The notes beneath the pieces were generated by a model. That model was given only the letters and a program-made list of their open reading frames with translations, had not been told where the DNA came from and searched no databases. Positions 18,422 through 28,496 of a stretch of DNA of 64,000 nt are shown one piece after another. Position numbers and translations under genes: made by a program. The first letter of the stretch is position 1, and each line of letters begins with the position of its first letter. The stretch spans positions 1-64,000 of the forward strand of contig NZ_QZWI01000004.1 of assembly GCF_003614975.1 (NCBI RefSeq), in the 5' to 3' direction. This DNA comes from Rahnella bruchi. GTDB lineage: Bacteria; Pseudomonadota; Gammaproteobacteria; Enterobacterales; Enterobacteriaceae.

Positions 18422-19435
18422 TTATTCGGTGAGTTCGCCGCGCAGATTTTGCTGCATCAGCTCGCGGATTTCTTCCGGAGTATGCGTCTGGCTGAGCAGG
18501 TAGTGCAGTTTGGTCAGCGCAGCTTCGACAGTCATATCAAACCCGCTGATCACACCAGAATGGGCCAGTGCGTTACCGGTCGCATAACCGCCCATATTGA
18601 CACGCCCTGAAATGCATTGCGTCAGATTCACCACTACGATGCCTCGCTCGGAGGCGTCTTTCAGCACTTTCAGCAGATCACCCTTTTGCGGCGCGTTGCC
18701 GACGCCATAAGAGCGAAGGATCAGCGCTTTCACCGGCTGCATCAGGAAGTTCTGGACGACTTCGGCAGAAATTCCCGGATAAATAGTCACTACGCCAATC
18801 GGCTGCGGGGTGATGTGATGAACTTTCAGCTTCGCAGCAGGCACGACGGGCAGCGAAGGCGTGGAAAGGCGACGGATGTGGATCCCGGCTTCCAGCAGGG
18901 GCGAAAGGTTCGGTGATGCAAAAGCATCGAAACCATCGGCATGCGCTTTAGTGCTGCGGTTACCGCGGTATAAACGGTTGTTGAAGAACAGGGTGACTTC
19001 GTTGACCGGATGATTGGCGGCGATGTACAGCGAGTTCAGCAGGTTGATCTGGCCGTCAGAACGCAGCGCTTCGAGCGGTATTTGTGACCCTGTCACAATG
19101 ACCGGTTTGCTGAGATTTTCCAGCATGAAAGAGAGTGCAGAAGCGGTGAACGCCATGGTATCCGTGCCGTGCAGGATTACGAAACCGTCGTACTCGTCGT
19201 AATGTGCCTGAATATCATCGGCAATGTGCTGCCAGTCTTCCGGCGTCATGTCGGAAGAATCCATCAGGGGCGCATATTCCTGAATGGTAAATTCAGGCAT
19301 TTCAGGTCGGTGGAATTCCGGCATCAGCGCCAGCTGACGTTGTAAATGTCCGGAAACCGGGATGTAACCTTGTTCAGAACGCTGCATACCGATTGTGCCG
19401 CCGGTATAAGCAACGTAAATAGATTTTTTAGTCAT
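18422..19435 (-). CDS. ansA: L-asparaginase I (cytoplasmic)
   Basis: Low-affinity cytosolic asparaginase releasing ammonia and aspartate. It is 337 aa (E. coli 338). The nucleophile T14 is in YTGGTIGM, and the second signature LHGTDTMAFTASAL carries T91-D92. There is no signal peptide, which separates it from the periplasmic AnsB. First gene of the ansA-pncA operon; the ribosome binding site is weak (AAGAA). Confidence 0.96.
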   Translation of the reverse strand: MTKKSIYVAYTGGTIGMQRSEQGYIPVSGHLQRQLALMPEFHRPEMPEFTIQEYAPLMDSSDMTPEDWQHIADDIQAHYDEYDGFVILHGTDTMAFTASALSFMLENLSKPVIVTGSQIPLEALRSDGQINLLNSLYIAANHPVNEVTLFFNNRLYRGNRSTKAHADGFDAFASPNLSPLLEAGIHIRRLSTPSLPVVPAAKLKVHHITPQPIGVVTIYPGISAEVVQNFLMQPVKALILRSYGVGNAPQKGDLLKVLKDASERGIVVVNLTQCISGRVNMGGYATGNALAHSGVISGFDMTVEAALTKLHYLLSQTHTPEEIRELMQQNLRGELTE

Positions 19436-19507
19436 CGAAGATGTTCTTTTTTAGAAAGGTGAAAGCAACTGCGCTAAGTATAAAGGCTTCGTGGCTGGCG
19501 TCCCACC

Positions 19508-19543
19508 ATAAAAAAGCCCGGAGTTCTCAGAGACGCTCCGGGC
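19508..19543 (-). terminator. Terminator of sppA
   Basis: GCCCGGAG and CTCCGGGC form an eight-pair stem (19516-19523 with 19536-19543), followed on the minus strand by six T residues, about 50 nt past the sppA stop. Confidence 0.85.
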
Positions 19544-19592
19544 AGTGAATTATGGCGAATCTTTATCCCGCTGTATCACATAGAACGGAACG

Positions 19593-21446
19593 TTACTTCA
19601 CGTCACCACAGGTCAGGCAAAGTGCGTAACGATTTTGCGGGTCATTCATGTTGCTGAACAGGTCAGCCTGTGATTTCAGCTCCATCGCCATTTTGCTCAC
19701 CGGCGCAGGCAGATAAGCCTGAATCGCCGCTGGCAGCATGGCATGCACGGAAGCGCTCACTTGCGAGAACACCAGATCGCTCAGGCTTGGCTCGCTGACA
19801 TACCAGTTAAGCTGCCATTTCGGCAGTTTCGCCAGATCAGCCGCTTTCTTCACGGCGTCATCGAAGTCACCCAGCTCATCCACCAGACCATTGGCCTTGG
19901 CATCAGAACCGATCCACACGTGACCTTGTGCAATCTGGTCAATTTCTTCAGGCGTTTTGTGGCGTGAATCGGCCACCAGACCGAGGAAGGTTTTATAACC
20001 GTTCTCGATGTTCAGCTGCATCATCTGCGAGAACTCCGGTGGCAGTGCTTTGGTGGAAGCAATATCCGCCAGCGGCGATGTCGCGACGCCATCAGTGTGC
20101 ACACCGGCGTAATCCAGCGTGTTCTGATAAGTGTTGATTACGCCAAAGATACCGATGGAGCCGGTGAGGGTGCTCGGGCTGGCGATGATGTAGTTTGCTG
20201 GCGTTGAAATCCAGTAACCGCCGGATGCCGCCATGCCGCCCATTGATACCACGACCGGTTTGCCTGAGGCTTTCGCAGCAGCCAGTTCGGAGCGGATCAC
20301 TTCAGAAGCGCTGACGCTGCCGCCCGGGCTGTTGACGCGGAACACAATCGCTTTCACTTTCGGATCCAGACGGGCATCACGAATTTGCTGGGCCGTAGTG
20401 TCACCACCGACTGCACCCGGTTGTTCTTCACCGTCGTTGATGGCTCCGGTCGCGAAGATCACCGCGATTTGCGGATCGTTATTGTCCGGTTTTGGTTTCG
20501 GCGAATAGTCGTAGATGCTGGTGTAATTAAAGTCTTTGGCGTCTTTATTCCAGCCAAACGCTTTCACCATATCGTTGTCCGCTTCGGTACGTGAAGCCAG
20601 CGTGTCCACCAGTTTGGCTTTCAGCGCGTACTGCGCCATATCGCCGCCGGTCGCCTGCATTCCCGCTAATACACCCGCCGCACCAGGAAACAATTGTTCA
20701 GGCGTTATCTGGCGGTTTGCAGAAACGGTATTGAGATAGTTAGTCCACAATCCACCAATCCAGCGGCTGTCTGCTTCCCGTGCCGCAGGGGACATATCGT
20801 CACGGATCAACGGTTCAACGGCAGATTTATACGTTCCGACGCGGAAGATATTGGTGGTGACTTTCAGCTTATCGAGCAGGGATTTGTAATACAGATTATT
20901 GGTAGCAAAACCGTGCAAGTCCACCGCGCCTTGTGGCGAAAGATAGATTTTGTTGGCATAGCTCGCCAGATAATATTGCGACTGATTATAGCTGTCCCCG
21001 ATGGCATACACCGGTTTACCCGCGTCACGGAATTCACGCAGCGCCTTGCCGATGTATTGCATAGATGACTGGTCAGTACCGGTGAAATCGGTCAGCTGCA
21101 ACACGATACCCGTAACGTTTTTGTCATCTTTTGCCGCACGAAGAGTATCGACCAGATCAAACAGGGAATTCTCCTGCAAACGGCTGCTCGACGTGCCCAG
21201 CAATTCGCGACCCCACTGACGGACTTTATTATTCACTGAAGGCTTATCTACCACAGAACCGCTGAGATCAACCAGCAGCGCACCCTTAGTTGTTTCAACC
21301 GGTTTGTCCTGTACGGCATACCAGATGCCCACGCCAGCCAGAATGATAAGGATCAGAAATACGTTGAGAATGAATTCTCTGACGAAATTAAGAAGACGCC
21401 AGGTCCACTTAAAAAAACCGGCGATAATTCGCCACAATGTGCGCAT
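19593..21446 (-). CDS. sppA: Signal peptide peptidase, protease IV
   Basis: Inner membrane serine protease that degrades cleaved signal peptides, active site in the periplasm. It is 617 aa (E. coli 618), the long two-domain form. One N-terminal membrane anchor lies at about residues 25-45. The catalytic dyad of the family is visible as K207 ([11 protein letters not shown]) in the first domain and S408 ([12 protein letters not shown]) in the second. The ATG at 21446 has GGAGAG upstream. It is divergent from ydjA, as in E. coli. Confidence 0.96.
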   Translation of the reverse strand: MRTLWRIIAGFFKWTWRLLNFVREFILNVFLILIILAGVGIWYAVQDKPVETTKGALLVDLSGSVVDKPSVNNKVRQWGRELLGTSSSRLQENSLFDLVDTLRAAKDDKNVTGIVLQLTDFTGTDQSSMQYIGKALREFRDAGKPVYAIGDSYNQSQYYLASYANKIYLSPQGAVDLHGFATNNLYYKSLLDKLKVTTNIFRVGTYKSAVEPLIRDDMSPAAREADSRWIGGLWTNYLNTVSANRQITPEQLFPGAAGVLAGMQATGGDMAQYALKAKLVDTLASRTEADNDMVKAFGWNKDAKDFNYTSIYDYSPKPKPDNNDPQIAVIFATGAINDGEEQPGAVGGDTTAQQIRDARLDPKVKAIVFRVNSPGGSVSASEVIRSELAAAKASGKPVVVSMGGMAASGGYWISTPANYIIASPSTLTGSIGIFGVINTYQNTLDYAGVHTDGVATSPLADIASTKALPPEFSQMMQLNIENGYKTFLGLVADSRHKTPEEIDQIAQGHVWIGSDAKANGLVDELGDFDDAVKKAADLAKLPKWQLNWYVSEPSLSDLVFSQVSASVHAMLPAAIQAYLPAPVSKMAMELKSQADLFSNMNDPQNRYALCLTCGDVK

Positions 21447-21625
21447 GGTCTCTCCAACAAGACAGATAAGTCCCGCTATCCTAATGACACGCCGGAAAAA
21501 AGTCAGCTATAAATCATGTCAGGATTTGGCAACGATGCATTATCTGAAAGCGCCTGATGCGTTGGAAAAAGGCGTAGCGGCTATGTTAACGTAAGGTAAA
21601 TAGCAATTATTCTCAGGAGATTAAA

Positions 21626-22177
21626 ATGGACGCTTTGGACTTATTACTTAACCGCCGTTCCGCTTCCCGTCTGGCTGCTCCTGCTCCGGCAGGCGAGGCG
21701 CTGCAAAACATCATCAACGCCGGTATGCGCGCGCCGGATCACGGTGCTTTGCAGCCGTGGCGTTTTGTGATTGCTGAAAACGACGGTCTGACCCGTTTCA
21801 GTGAATTACTGCGGGCTGCCGCCATCAAAGACGGCGCGGATGAAAAAGCTGTCGAGAAAGCCACGCAGGCGCCACTTCGCGCCCCGCAAATCATCACCGT
21901 GATTGCGGCGTGCAAAGAAAGCCCGAAAGTGCCGCAATGGGAACAGTTGCTTTCTGCCGGTTGTGCCGTTCAGGCCATGCAGATGGCCGCGCTGGCTCAG
22001 GGCTTTAACGGCATCTGGCGTACCGGTGCGTGGACCGATCACCCCGATGTGCGCAAGGCCTTTAAGTGTGGTGAGAACGATAAAATCGTCGGTTTCCTGT
22101 ATCTCGGTACACCGCAACTGAAAGCGAGCCTGCAGGTCATCCCGACCGACAGCACGCCTTTTGTGACCCATTTCTAA
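21626..22177 (+). CDS. ydjA: Nitroreductase family protein YdjA
   Basis: Small FMN-dependent nitroreductase-fold protein, 183 aa, as in E. coli YdjA. Blocks [38 protein letters not shown] and [13 protein letters not shown] are conserved. The physiological substrate is unknown. AGGAG precedes the ATG. In E. coli it is followed by selD and topB; here a terminator follows and then topB, with selD missing. Confidence 0.93.
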   Translation: MDALDLLLNRRSASRLAAPAPAGEALQNIINAGMRAPDHGALQPWRFVIAENDGLTRFSELLRAAAIKDGADEKAVEKATQAPLRAPQIITVIAACKESPKVPQWEQLLSAGCAVQAMQMAALAQGFNGIWRTGAWTDHPDVRKAFKCGENDKIVGFLYLGTPQLKASLQVIPTDSTPFVTHF

Positions 22178-22197
22178 GATTTAGCTGCTCGTTAATT

Positions 22198-22238
22198 AAC
22201 CGGTTTTCATCGGGCTTTTCCGATAAAACCGGTTTTTG
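22198..22238 (+). terminator. Terminator of ydjA
   Basis: CCGGTTTT (22200-22207) pairs with AAAACCGG (22225-22232), followed by five T. It ends transcription about 20 nt past ydjA, so topB needs its own promoter. Confidence 0.8.
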
Positions 22239-22341
22239 CTGCCTATTTGAGCGACCACCGTCGCGGATCCTTCTAACCGTCTTACTAATTGCTTCGCCAG
22301 CGGCTAACATAGCCATCTCTGCATGATGAGGACGTAGTGAA

Positions 22342-22401
22342 ATGAAGGATGGGATAATGGAAATCTTTGTAGCGATCACCCCGCAGGCAGGTATGGCCTG
22401 A
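22342..22401 (+). CDS. Possible 19-residue leader peptide overlapping topB
   Basis: A short frame encoding [19 protein letters not shown] begins at ATG 22342 with AGGA nine nt upstream; an in-frame ATG at 22357 follows GGATGGG. Its TGA stop shares one base with the topB ATG (TGATG at 22399-22403). The arrangement suggests translational coupling to topB. I do not recognise the peptide, and conservation is untested. The alternative is that this is chance and the topB ribosome binding site is simply weak (GCAGG). Confidence 0.4.
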   Translation: MKDGIMEIFVAITPQAGMA

Positions 22402-24350
22402 TGCGTTTGTTCATTGCGGAAAAACCCAGCCTTGCCCGCGCCATTGCGGATGTCCTGCCCAAACCTCATCGCCGGGGCGATGGTTATATTGCCTGTGGCA
22501 ACGATCAGGTCGTGACTTGGTGCGTCGGCCACTTACTTGAACAGGCGCAGCCCGATGCCTATGACAGCCGCTTTGCGCGCTGGTCGCTGGCCGATTTGCC
22601 GATCATTCCTGAAAAGTGGCAGCTTCAGCCACGTTCTTCCGTCGCCAAACAACTCAATGTCATTAAACGTCTGTTGCTTGAGGCGACGCAGGTCGTTCAC
22701 GCCGGTGACCCGGATCGCGAAGGACAATTGCTGGTGGATGAAGTGCTGGATTATCTCGAACTTACGCCGGAAAAACGTCACGCCACCCAGCGCTGTCTGA
22801 TTAACGATCTCAATCCGCAGGCCGTCGAGCGCGCCATTGACCGGCTGCGCGACAACCGTGATTTTATTCCGCTGTGCGTTTCCGCACTGGCCCGCGCCCG
22901 CGCTGACTGGCTCTACGGCATCAACATGACCCGCGCTTACACCATTCTTGGCCGCAACGCCGGATACAATGGCGTACTGTCTGTTGGCCGCGTACAAACG
23001 CCGGTGCTTGGGCTGGTGGTGCGCCGCGACGAAGATATCGAAAACTTCATCGCGAAAGATTTCTTTGAAGTGAAAGCACATATCGTCACGCCTGCCGAAG
23101 AGCGTTTTGTGGCGCTGTGGCAACCGAGTGATTCCTGCGAGCCGTACCAGGACGAAGAGGGGCGTTTGTTGCATCGTCCGTTGGCTGATCACGTGGTGGC
23201 GCGCATTGCCGGACAACCGGCGATGGTCACCGGCTATAATGATAAACGCGAGAATGATATTGCGCCGCTGCCATTTTCGCTTTCCACATTGCAGATTGAA
23301 GGCTCCAAAGCCTTTGGTCTGAGTGCCCAGCAAATTCTTGATATCTGTCAAAAATTGTATGAAACGCACAAATTGATTACGTATCCTCGTTCGGATAGCC
23401 GATACCTGCCAGAGGAGCATTTTGCCGGTCGTCATTCGGTCATCAATGCCATTAGCGTTCACCGCCCGGATCTGATGCCGCAACCGGTCCTGGATACCGA
23501 TATACGCAACCGCTGCTGGGACGACAAAAAGGTCGATGCGCACCATGCGATTATCCCGACGGCACGCAGCAGCAATGTGAATCTGACCGACGATGAACGC
23601 AAGATTTATGGCCTGGTGGCGCGTCAGTATCTGATGCAATTTTGCCCGGATGCGGTGTACCGCAAATGCGTTATCGATCTGGATATCGCAGGCGGTAAGT
23701 TTATCGCCAAGGCGCGTTTCCTGGCCGAAGCTGGCTGGCGTACTTTGCTGGGCAGTAAAGAACGCGACGAAGAAAATGAAGGCACGCCCTTGCCGGTGGT
23801 TGCCAAAGGTGACGAACTGTTATGTGAACGCGGGGAAGTGGTTGAACGCCAGACCCAGCCGCCGCGGCCTTTTACCGATGCCACACTGCTTTCTGCGATG
23901 ACCGGGATCGCGCGTTTTGTACAGGATAAAGAACTGAAGAAAATCCTGCGTGCGACGGACGGTTTGGGCACAGAAGCAACGCGTGCAGGGATTATCGAAC
24001 TGTTGTTCCGTCGTGAATTTTTGTACAAGAAAGGGCGCTATATCCATTCCAGCGATACCGGACGCGCACTGATCCATTCATTGCCGGACATTGCCGGGCG
24101 GCCAGATATGACCGCCGACTGGGAATCGACGCTGACGCGTATCAGTGAAAAAAGCTGCCGTTATCAGGATTTCATGCAACCGCTGGTCGTGACGTTGCAG
24201 AATCTCATCATGCAGGCCAAAACGAACCGGGTGTCTTCGGCATTTCGCAGTCTGCCTTCCAAACCGGCGGGCGCTGCGGCGAAAGGCAAAAGCGCTCCCA
24301 AACGCCGTAAAGCGAGCACTAAAGGGAAGGAAGCAAACAGTGATGAATAA
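22401..24350 (+). CDS. topB: DNA topoisomerase III
   Basis: Type IA topoisomerase that decatenates replication and recombination intermediates. It is 649 aa (E. coli 653). The TOPRIM motif starts at [16 protein letters not shown] with the acidic motif DPDREGQ at 103-109; the active-site tyrosine is Y328 in [13 protein letters not shown]. The C-terminus is basic ([17 protein letters not shown]), a DNA-binding tail. The ATG overlaps the stop of a 19-codon frame. ynjH starts eight nt before its stop, forming an operon. selD, its upstream neighbour in E. coli, is absent. Confidence 0.97.
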   Translation: MRLFIAEKPSLARAIADVLPKPHRRGDGYIACGNDQVVTWCVGHLLEQAQPDAYDSRFARWSLADLPIIPEKWQLQPRSSVAKQLNVIKRLLLEATQVVHAGDPDREGQLLVDEVLDYLELTPEKRHATQRCLINDLNPQAVERAIDRLRDNRDFIPLCVSALARARADWLYGINMTRAYTILGRNAGYNGVLSVGRVQTPVLGLVVRRDEDIENFIAKDFFEVKAHIVTPAEERFVALWQPSDSCEPYQDEEGRLLHRPLADHVVARIAGQPAMVTGYNDKRENDIAPLPFSLSTLQIEGSKAFGLSAQQILDICQKLYETHKLITYPRSDSRYLPEEHFAGRHSVINAISVHRPDLMPQPVLDTDIRNRCWDDKKVDAHHAIIPTARSSNVNLTDDERKIYGLVARQYLMQFCPDAVYRKCVIDLDIAGGKFIAKARFLAEAGWRTLLGSKERDEENEGTPLPVVAKGDELLCERGEVVERQTQPPRPFTDATLLSAMTGIARFVQDKELKKILRATDGLGTEATRAGIIELLFRREFLYKKGRYIHSSDTGRALIHSLPDIAGRPDMTADWESTLTRISEKSCRYQDFMQPLVVTLQNLIMQAKTNRVSSAFRSLPSKPAGAAAKGKSAPKRRKASTKGKEANSDE

Positions 24351-24663
24351 CGTATTGATGAAAAATGTGCTGATGGCGTTACTGGCCGGTTCCGTGATGC
24401 TGTCTGCACCGGCGATGGCGAACCGCAGCAATATCGGTAATGGCGCGGATGTCGTGGTCCCTCTGCCGCCGCAAATCTGGGAAAACAGCGGCAGCAGCAA
24501 CAATAATAACAGCGCGCCGACCTGCCACAACTGCTGTATCTACAATAATCAGAGTTACAGCGAGGGCGCGGTGGTGACAGCGGACAGCGTGGTGTTGCAA
24601 TGCTCACGCGATCCGAACGTGGTCGGCACTAATGAACTGAAATGGGAAGTGTTGAAGAAATAA
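24343..24663 (+). CDS. ynjH: DUF1496 exported protein YnjH
   Basis: Small periplasmic protein of 106 aa. A signal peptide runs to about residue 26 (MLSAPAMA before NRSN). The mature part has the DUF1496 core [10 protein letters not shown], a Ser/Asn linker, then [16 protein letters not shown] and a later LQC, giving four cysteines that could form disulfides or bind metal. Function unknown. It overlaps the topB stop by eight nt. A downstream ATG at 24358 would still leave a full signal peptide. Confidence 0.88.
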   Translation: MNNVLMKNVLMALLAGSVMLSAPAMANRSNIGNGADVVVPLPPQIWENSGSSNNNNSAPTCHNCCIYNNQSYSEGAVVTADSVVLQCSRDPNVVGTNELKWEVLKK

Positions 24664-24684
24664 CGCTTCCTTGATGACGGATAG

Positions 24685-24724
24685 AAAAAAGGCGCGGACT
24701 GTTTCCAGTTCCGCGCCTTTTTTG
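24685..24724. terminator. Bidirectional terminator ynjH/nudG
   Basis: AAAAAAGGCGCGGA and TCCGCGCCTTTTTT form a long stem with flanking A and T tracts on both strands, between convergent ynjH and nudG. Confidence 0.9.
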
Positions 24725-24738
24725 TTTGTATTCACATG

Positions 24739-25140
24739 CTATGAGACGAATTTCGCCAGATAGGCTTCAATCAATGGAATATCTGCCGGTGCCAGATCAA
24801 ACGACAGCACGTCGGCAGGCGATACCCAGCGGATTTCGGAGTGACACTGTAACGTAAGCGTTCCTGAAAATCCGCTGACCCGCCAGCCGTGCAGGCGAAT
24901 CAGCCTGGCGGGTTGCTGTAATTCGCTGGTGGCGACAAAATCTTCCACCGTCGCCGCGATACCCATTTCTTCCTGCAATTCACGCATTAATGCGGCTGGC
25001 TGGCTTTCTCCGGCTTCCACTTTTCCCCCCGGAAATTCCCATAAACCGGCCTGATCGCTGGACGCATCCCGACGGGCGAGCAGCAATTTCCCCTCGTGTT
25101 CTATCATGGCGGCGACCACGTCAATCGTCTTCATGGTCAT
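24739..25140 (-). CDS. nudG: CTP / 5-hydroxy-dCTP diphosphatase NudG
   Basis: Nudix hydrolase that sanitises the pyrimidine nucleotide pool (family activity: CTP, dCTP and oxidised cytosine nucleotides). It is 133 aa (E. coli 135). The Nudix box is complete: GGKVEAGESQ followed by RELQEEMGI. The ATG at 25140 overlaps the xthA stop by one base (TAATG), so the two are translationally coupled; a second ATG two codons later is possible. The pairing joins pool cleaning and abasic-site repair in one operon. Confidence 0.92.
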   Translation of the reverse strand: MTMKTIDVVAAMIEHEGKLLLARRDASSDQAGLWEFPGGKVEAGESQPAALMRELQEEMGIAATVEDFVATSELQQPARLIRLHGWRVSGFSGTLTLQCHSEIRWVSPADVLSFDLAPADIPLIEAYLAKFVS

Positions 25141-25949
25141 TATTTCAGGTCAAACGTCGCCCAGATTGGTGCGTGGTCAGAGGGCTTTTCCATCCCGCGG
25201 ATATCGTAATCGATACCGGTTGCCGTGCAGCGTGTCGCCAGCGGCGTACTTGCCATGATCAGGTCAATACGCAGGCCACGGTTCTCATCAAAACCGCGTG
25301 AACGGTAATCAAACCACGAGAACTTATCGGCCGCTTCGGGGTTTGCCGCCCGGAAGGTGTCAATCAGACCCCAGCCTTTCAGGCGTTCCATCCATTCACG
25401 TTCTTCCGGCAAGAAGGAACATTTGCCGGTACGCAGCCAGCGTTTACGGCTGTCTTCGCCGATACCAATGTCCAGATCGGTCGGGCTAATATTCACGTCA
25501 CCCATTACCACTACCGGATTATTCACGGATAAGCTGGTGGTCAGATAATCCTGCAAATCACGGTAAAACTTCTCTTTAGCCGGGAATTTGGTCGGATGGT
25601 CACGGCTTTCGCCCTGTGGGAAATAACCGTTAATCACGGTCAGAATGCCCTGTGGTGTTTCGATATCGGTCATGATGATCCGGCGCTGAGACTCTTCGTC
25701 GTCATCTGGGAAACCACGGCGTACAGCCACCGGTTCCTGCTTAGTCAGCATGGCAACGCCGTAATGGCCTTTCTGCCCGTGATAGAACACGTGATAACCG
25801 TACTGACTGACATCTTCCAGCGGGAACATGTCGTCGTGAACTTTAGTTTCCTGCAAACCGATAACGTCAGGCTGGTGCTGTTCGATAATTGCCGCAAGCT
25901 GATGAGGGCGGGCGCGCAATCCATTGATATTAAAGGAGACGAACTTCAT
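25140..25949 (-). CDS. xthA: Exonuclease III
   Basis: Major AP endonuclease and 3'-5' exonuclease of base excision repair. It is 269 aa (E. coli 268). The metal-binding E34 lies in [14 protein letters not shown], and the motifs [14 protein letters not shown] and [14 protein letters not shown] carry the catalytic Asp/Asn and Asp-His residues. The ATG gives the exact E. coli N-terminus [18 protein letters not shown]. In E. coli xthA and nudG are ten genes apart; here the ydjXYZ-ynj genes are missing and the two overlap. Confidence 0.97.
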   Translation of the reverse strand: MKFVSFNINGLRARPHQLAAIIEQHQPDVIGLQETKVHDDMFPLEDVSQYGYHVFYHGQKGHYGVAMLTKQEPVAVRRGFPDDDEESQRRIIMTDIETPQGILTVINGYFPQGESRDHPTKFPAKEKFYRDLQDYLTTSLSVNNPVVVMGDVNISPTDLDIGIGEDSRKRWLRTGKCSFLPEEREWMERLKGWGLIDTFRAANPEAADKFSWFDYRSRGFDENRGLRIDLIMASTPLATRCTATGIDYDIRGMEKPSDHAPIWATFDLK

Positions 25950-26215
25950 AGTCGGGAACCATTTGGCGATGAAATCAGAAGCGCGATAGTAGCAGAAAAA
26001 GGGCGTAATGGCGAAATCGCGATGCAGGGATATGTGAGGCCGGCGGCCAGAATAAACGTCTGTAAAAGCAAAACGTCTGCCTGAAAATCATGGCAAATGG
26101 ATTTCATTCGGAGAATTATTTTGTCAACTTTTCGTGACAGTCTCTTCTTCCCGTGTACATGAAAGAGTATTATGACTGCAGCGATTTCCGCACCGGCTGA
26201 AAAAGGTCAACACTG

Positions 26216-27790
26216 ATGCGTCTGGAAGTTTTTTGCGAAGACCGCCTGGGTCTTACCCGTGAACTCCTCGATTTACTGGTTTTACGCAGTATTGATTTAC
26301 GCGGTATCGAGATTGCCTCGATTGGCCGCATTTACCTGAATTTTTCCCAACTGGATTTTGACACTTTTCGCGCCCTGATGGCTGAAATTCGCCGTATCGA
26401 CGGCGTGACAGATGTCCGTACCGTATCGTTCATGCCTTCCGAACGGGAGCATCGGGCGTTGCGCGCTTTACTGGTTTCCATGCCGGAACCGGTTTTTTCC
26501 ATTGATATAAAAGGCAAAGTCGAGCAGGCCAACCCGGCGGCGATGGCGTTGTTTGAACTCGATGAAGATAAAATCCGCAATGCGACGGCGGCGAGTCTGA
26601 TCACCAGTTACAACGTTACTCGCTGGCTGGAAAGCGACAATGCCCAGCCGCACACTGAACGTATTGTGATCCGCAGCCAGGATTTTCTGATGGATCTCAC
26701 GCCAATCCATGTAGATGACGAGAACGAAAAAGGCGGGATTGCCGGTGCTGTCGTTATGCTCAAATCGGCTGCGCGCATGGGGCGCCAGTTGCAGGACTTA
26801 ACAGTTAATGATGACAGCGAATTCGACCACATCGTTGCGGTCAGCACTAAAATGCGTCACTTACTGGATCAGGCACGTAAACTCGCGATGCTGGATGCGC
26901 CGCTGCTGATTGTCGGTGATACCGGCACCGGCAAAGATTTGCTGGCTCACGCCTGCCATGTGCGCAGCGCTCGCGGCAAAAAACCTTTCCTCGGCCTTAA
27001 CTGTGCTTCGTTGCCGGACGACGTGGTAGAAAGTGAACTGTTCGGCTATGCCGCCGGGGCATATCCGAATGCGCTGGAGGGCAAAAAAGGCTTCTTCGAA
27101 CAGGCGAACGGTGGTTCGGTGCTTCTCGATGAAATCGGTGAGATGTCGCCGAGAATGCAGATCAAACTGCTGCGTTTCCTCAATGACGGTACTTTCCGTC
27201 GCGTGGGTGAAGAGCACGAAGTGAAAGTGGATGTGCGCGTAATGTGCGCCACACAGAAAAACCTGGTGGAACTGGTGCAGCGCGGAGAATTCCGTGAGGA
27301 TTTATATTATCGCCTTAACGTGCTGAGCCTGACGTTGCCTCCGCTGCGCGAGCGGCCAGCTGATGTGATGCCGCTGACCGAGCTGTTTGTGGCGCGCTTC
27401 TCCGATGAACAGGGCATGCCGCGACCGAAACTGTCGTCGCAACTGGCAAACTACCTGACGCATTACGGCTGGCCGGGTAACATCCGTCAGCTTAAAAATG
27501 CGATTTATCGCGCACTGACGCAGCTGGAAGGCGGCGAACTGCGTCCGCAGGATATCGTTCTTCCGGACTTTGACGCGGAAGTCACAATTGGTGAGGAAGC
27601 GCTGAACGGTTCACTTGACGATATCAGCAAACGTTTTGAACGTTCCGTGCTGACCCGTCTTTACCGTACTTATCCGAGTACGCGCAAACTGGCGAAACGT
27701 CTGGGCGTCTCGCATACGGCCATCGCCAATAAACTGCGGGAATACGGCCTCAGCAGCCGTCGCGGAGAAACCGGCGAAAGCGAAGAGTAA
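26216..27790 (+). CDS. tyrR: Aromatic amino acid regulator TyrR
   Basis: Transcription factor that senses tyrosine, phenylalanine and tryptophan and controls aromatic biosynthesis and transport genes. It is 524 aa (E. coli 513). Domain order: ACT-like ligand domain (1-75), PAS (about 80-190), AAA+ core with Walker A GDTGTGK (234-240), and a C-terminal Fis-type helix-turn-helix (RKLAKRLGVSHTAIANKLREYGL). The sigma-54 contact loop GAFTGA is replaced by GYAAGAYPNA, as known for TyrR, which works with sigma-70. The ATG at 26216 has AAGG upstream. It converges on tpx. Confidence 0.97.
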   Translation: MRLEVFCEDRLGLTRELLDLLVLRSIDLRGIEIASIGRIYLNFSQLDFDTFRALMAEIRRIDGVTDVRTVSFMPSEREHRALRALLVSMPEPVFSIDIKGKVEQANPAAMALFELDEDKIRNATAASLITSYNVTRWLESDNAQPHTERIVIRSQDFLMDLTPIHVDDENEKGGIAGAVVMLKSAARMGRQLQDLTVNDDSEFDHIVAVSTKMRHLLDQARKLAMLDAPLLIVGDTGTGKDLLAHACHVRSARGKKPFLGLNCASLPDDVVESELFGYAAGAYPNALEGKKGFFEQANGGSVLLDEIGEMSPRMQIKLLRFLNDGTFRRVGEEHEVKVDVRVMCATQKNLVELVQRGEFREDLYYRLNVLSLTLPPLRERPADVMPLTELFVARFSDEQGMPRPKLSSQLANYLTHYGWPGNIRQLKNAIYRALTQLEGGELRPQDIVLPDFDAEVTIGEEALNGSLDDISKRFERSVLTRLYRTYPSTRKLAKRLGVSHTAIANKLREYGLSSRRGETGESEE

Positions 27791-27814
27791 TTTCTTCTGC
27801 GGGTTCGCCCCAAT

Positions 27815-27848
27815 AAAAAAGCAACGGATTGCTCCGTTGCTTTTTTTT
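27815..27848. terminator. Bidirectional terminator tyrR/tpx
   Basis: AAAAAAGCAACGGA and TCCGTTGCTTTTTT form a 14-pair stem with a TTGC loop, followed by T runs on both strands. Confidence 0.92.
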
Positions 27849-27874
27849 CATCTGTCGTCTGTAGAAGCAAAAAA

Positions 27875-28378
27875 TTATTTCAGAACAGTCAGCGCAGATT
27901 CATAGTCAGGCTCGGTGGTGATTTCGTTCACCAGCTCGCTGTAAAGCACGTTGTCCTGACCATCCAGAACTACAACAGCACGGGCAGTCAAACCAGACAG
28001 CGCGCCATCGGTGATGCCCACGCCGTAGTCGGATTTGAAATCACCGCCACGCAGGGTAGACAGAGTGACGACGTTTGACAGGCCTTCCGCGCCACAAAAA
28101 CGTGACTGTGCGAAGGGCAGATCAGCAGAAATACACAAAACAACTGTGTTCTCGATTTCGCCAGCCAGCTGGTTGAATTTACGCACTGATGTCGCGCAAA
28201 CGCCGGTATCAATGCTTGGGAAAATGTTCAGGACTTTACGCTTGCCTGCGAAGCTGCTCAGGCTGACATCAGAAAGGTCTTTTGCGACCAGGCTGAAAGG
28301 CTTGGCGACGTCGCCTTTTTGTGGGATTTTGCCTGCAACGCTTACCGGGTTGCTCTGAAAGTGTACTGTCTGGGTCAT
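27875..28378 (-). CDS. tpx: Thiol peroxidase Tpx
   Basis: Atypical two-cysteine peroxiredoxin that reduces H2O2 and lipid hydroperoxides with thioredoxin. It is 167 aa (E. coli 168). The peroxidatic C61 is in [15 protein letters not shown] and the resolving C95 in [13 protein letters not shown]. No signal peptide is visible; the E. coli protein is usually treated as periplasm-associated or cytosolic depending on the source. Divergent from ycjG, as in E. coli. Confidence 0.96.
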   Translation of the reverse strand: MTQTVHFQSNPVSVAGKIPQKGDVAKPFSLVAKDLSDVSLSSFAGKRKVLNIFPSIDTGVCATSVRKFNQLAGEIENTVVLCISADLPFAQSRFCGAEGLSNVVTLSTLRGGDFKSDYGVGITDGALSGLTARAVVVLDGQDNVLYSELVNEITTEPDYESALTVLK

Positions 28379-28496
28379 GATTATTTCCTATGTCCATTGG
28401 AGTCAAACGGCTTTCAGTTTAGGGTAACAATTGTAGGTTGGATATATAATAATTGCTAAATAGTTGTATCCATTATGCATAACCAAAGGAACTGCT

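Noticed and set aside
22533-23639. Long open frame (368 codons) antisense to topB
   Set aside because: It lies entirely inside topB, which is certain from motifs and homology; no ribosome binding site or recognisable product.
26045-26170. TGTAAA half-site upstream of tyrR considered as a TyrR box
   Set aside because: The second half (TTTACA at six-bp spacing) is missing.
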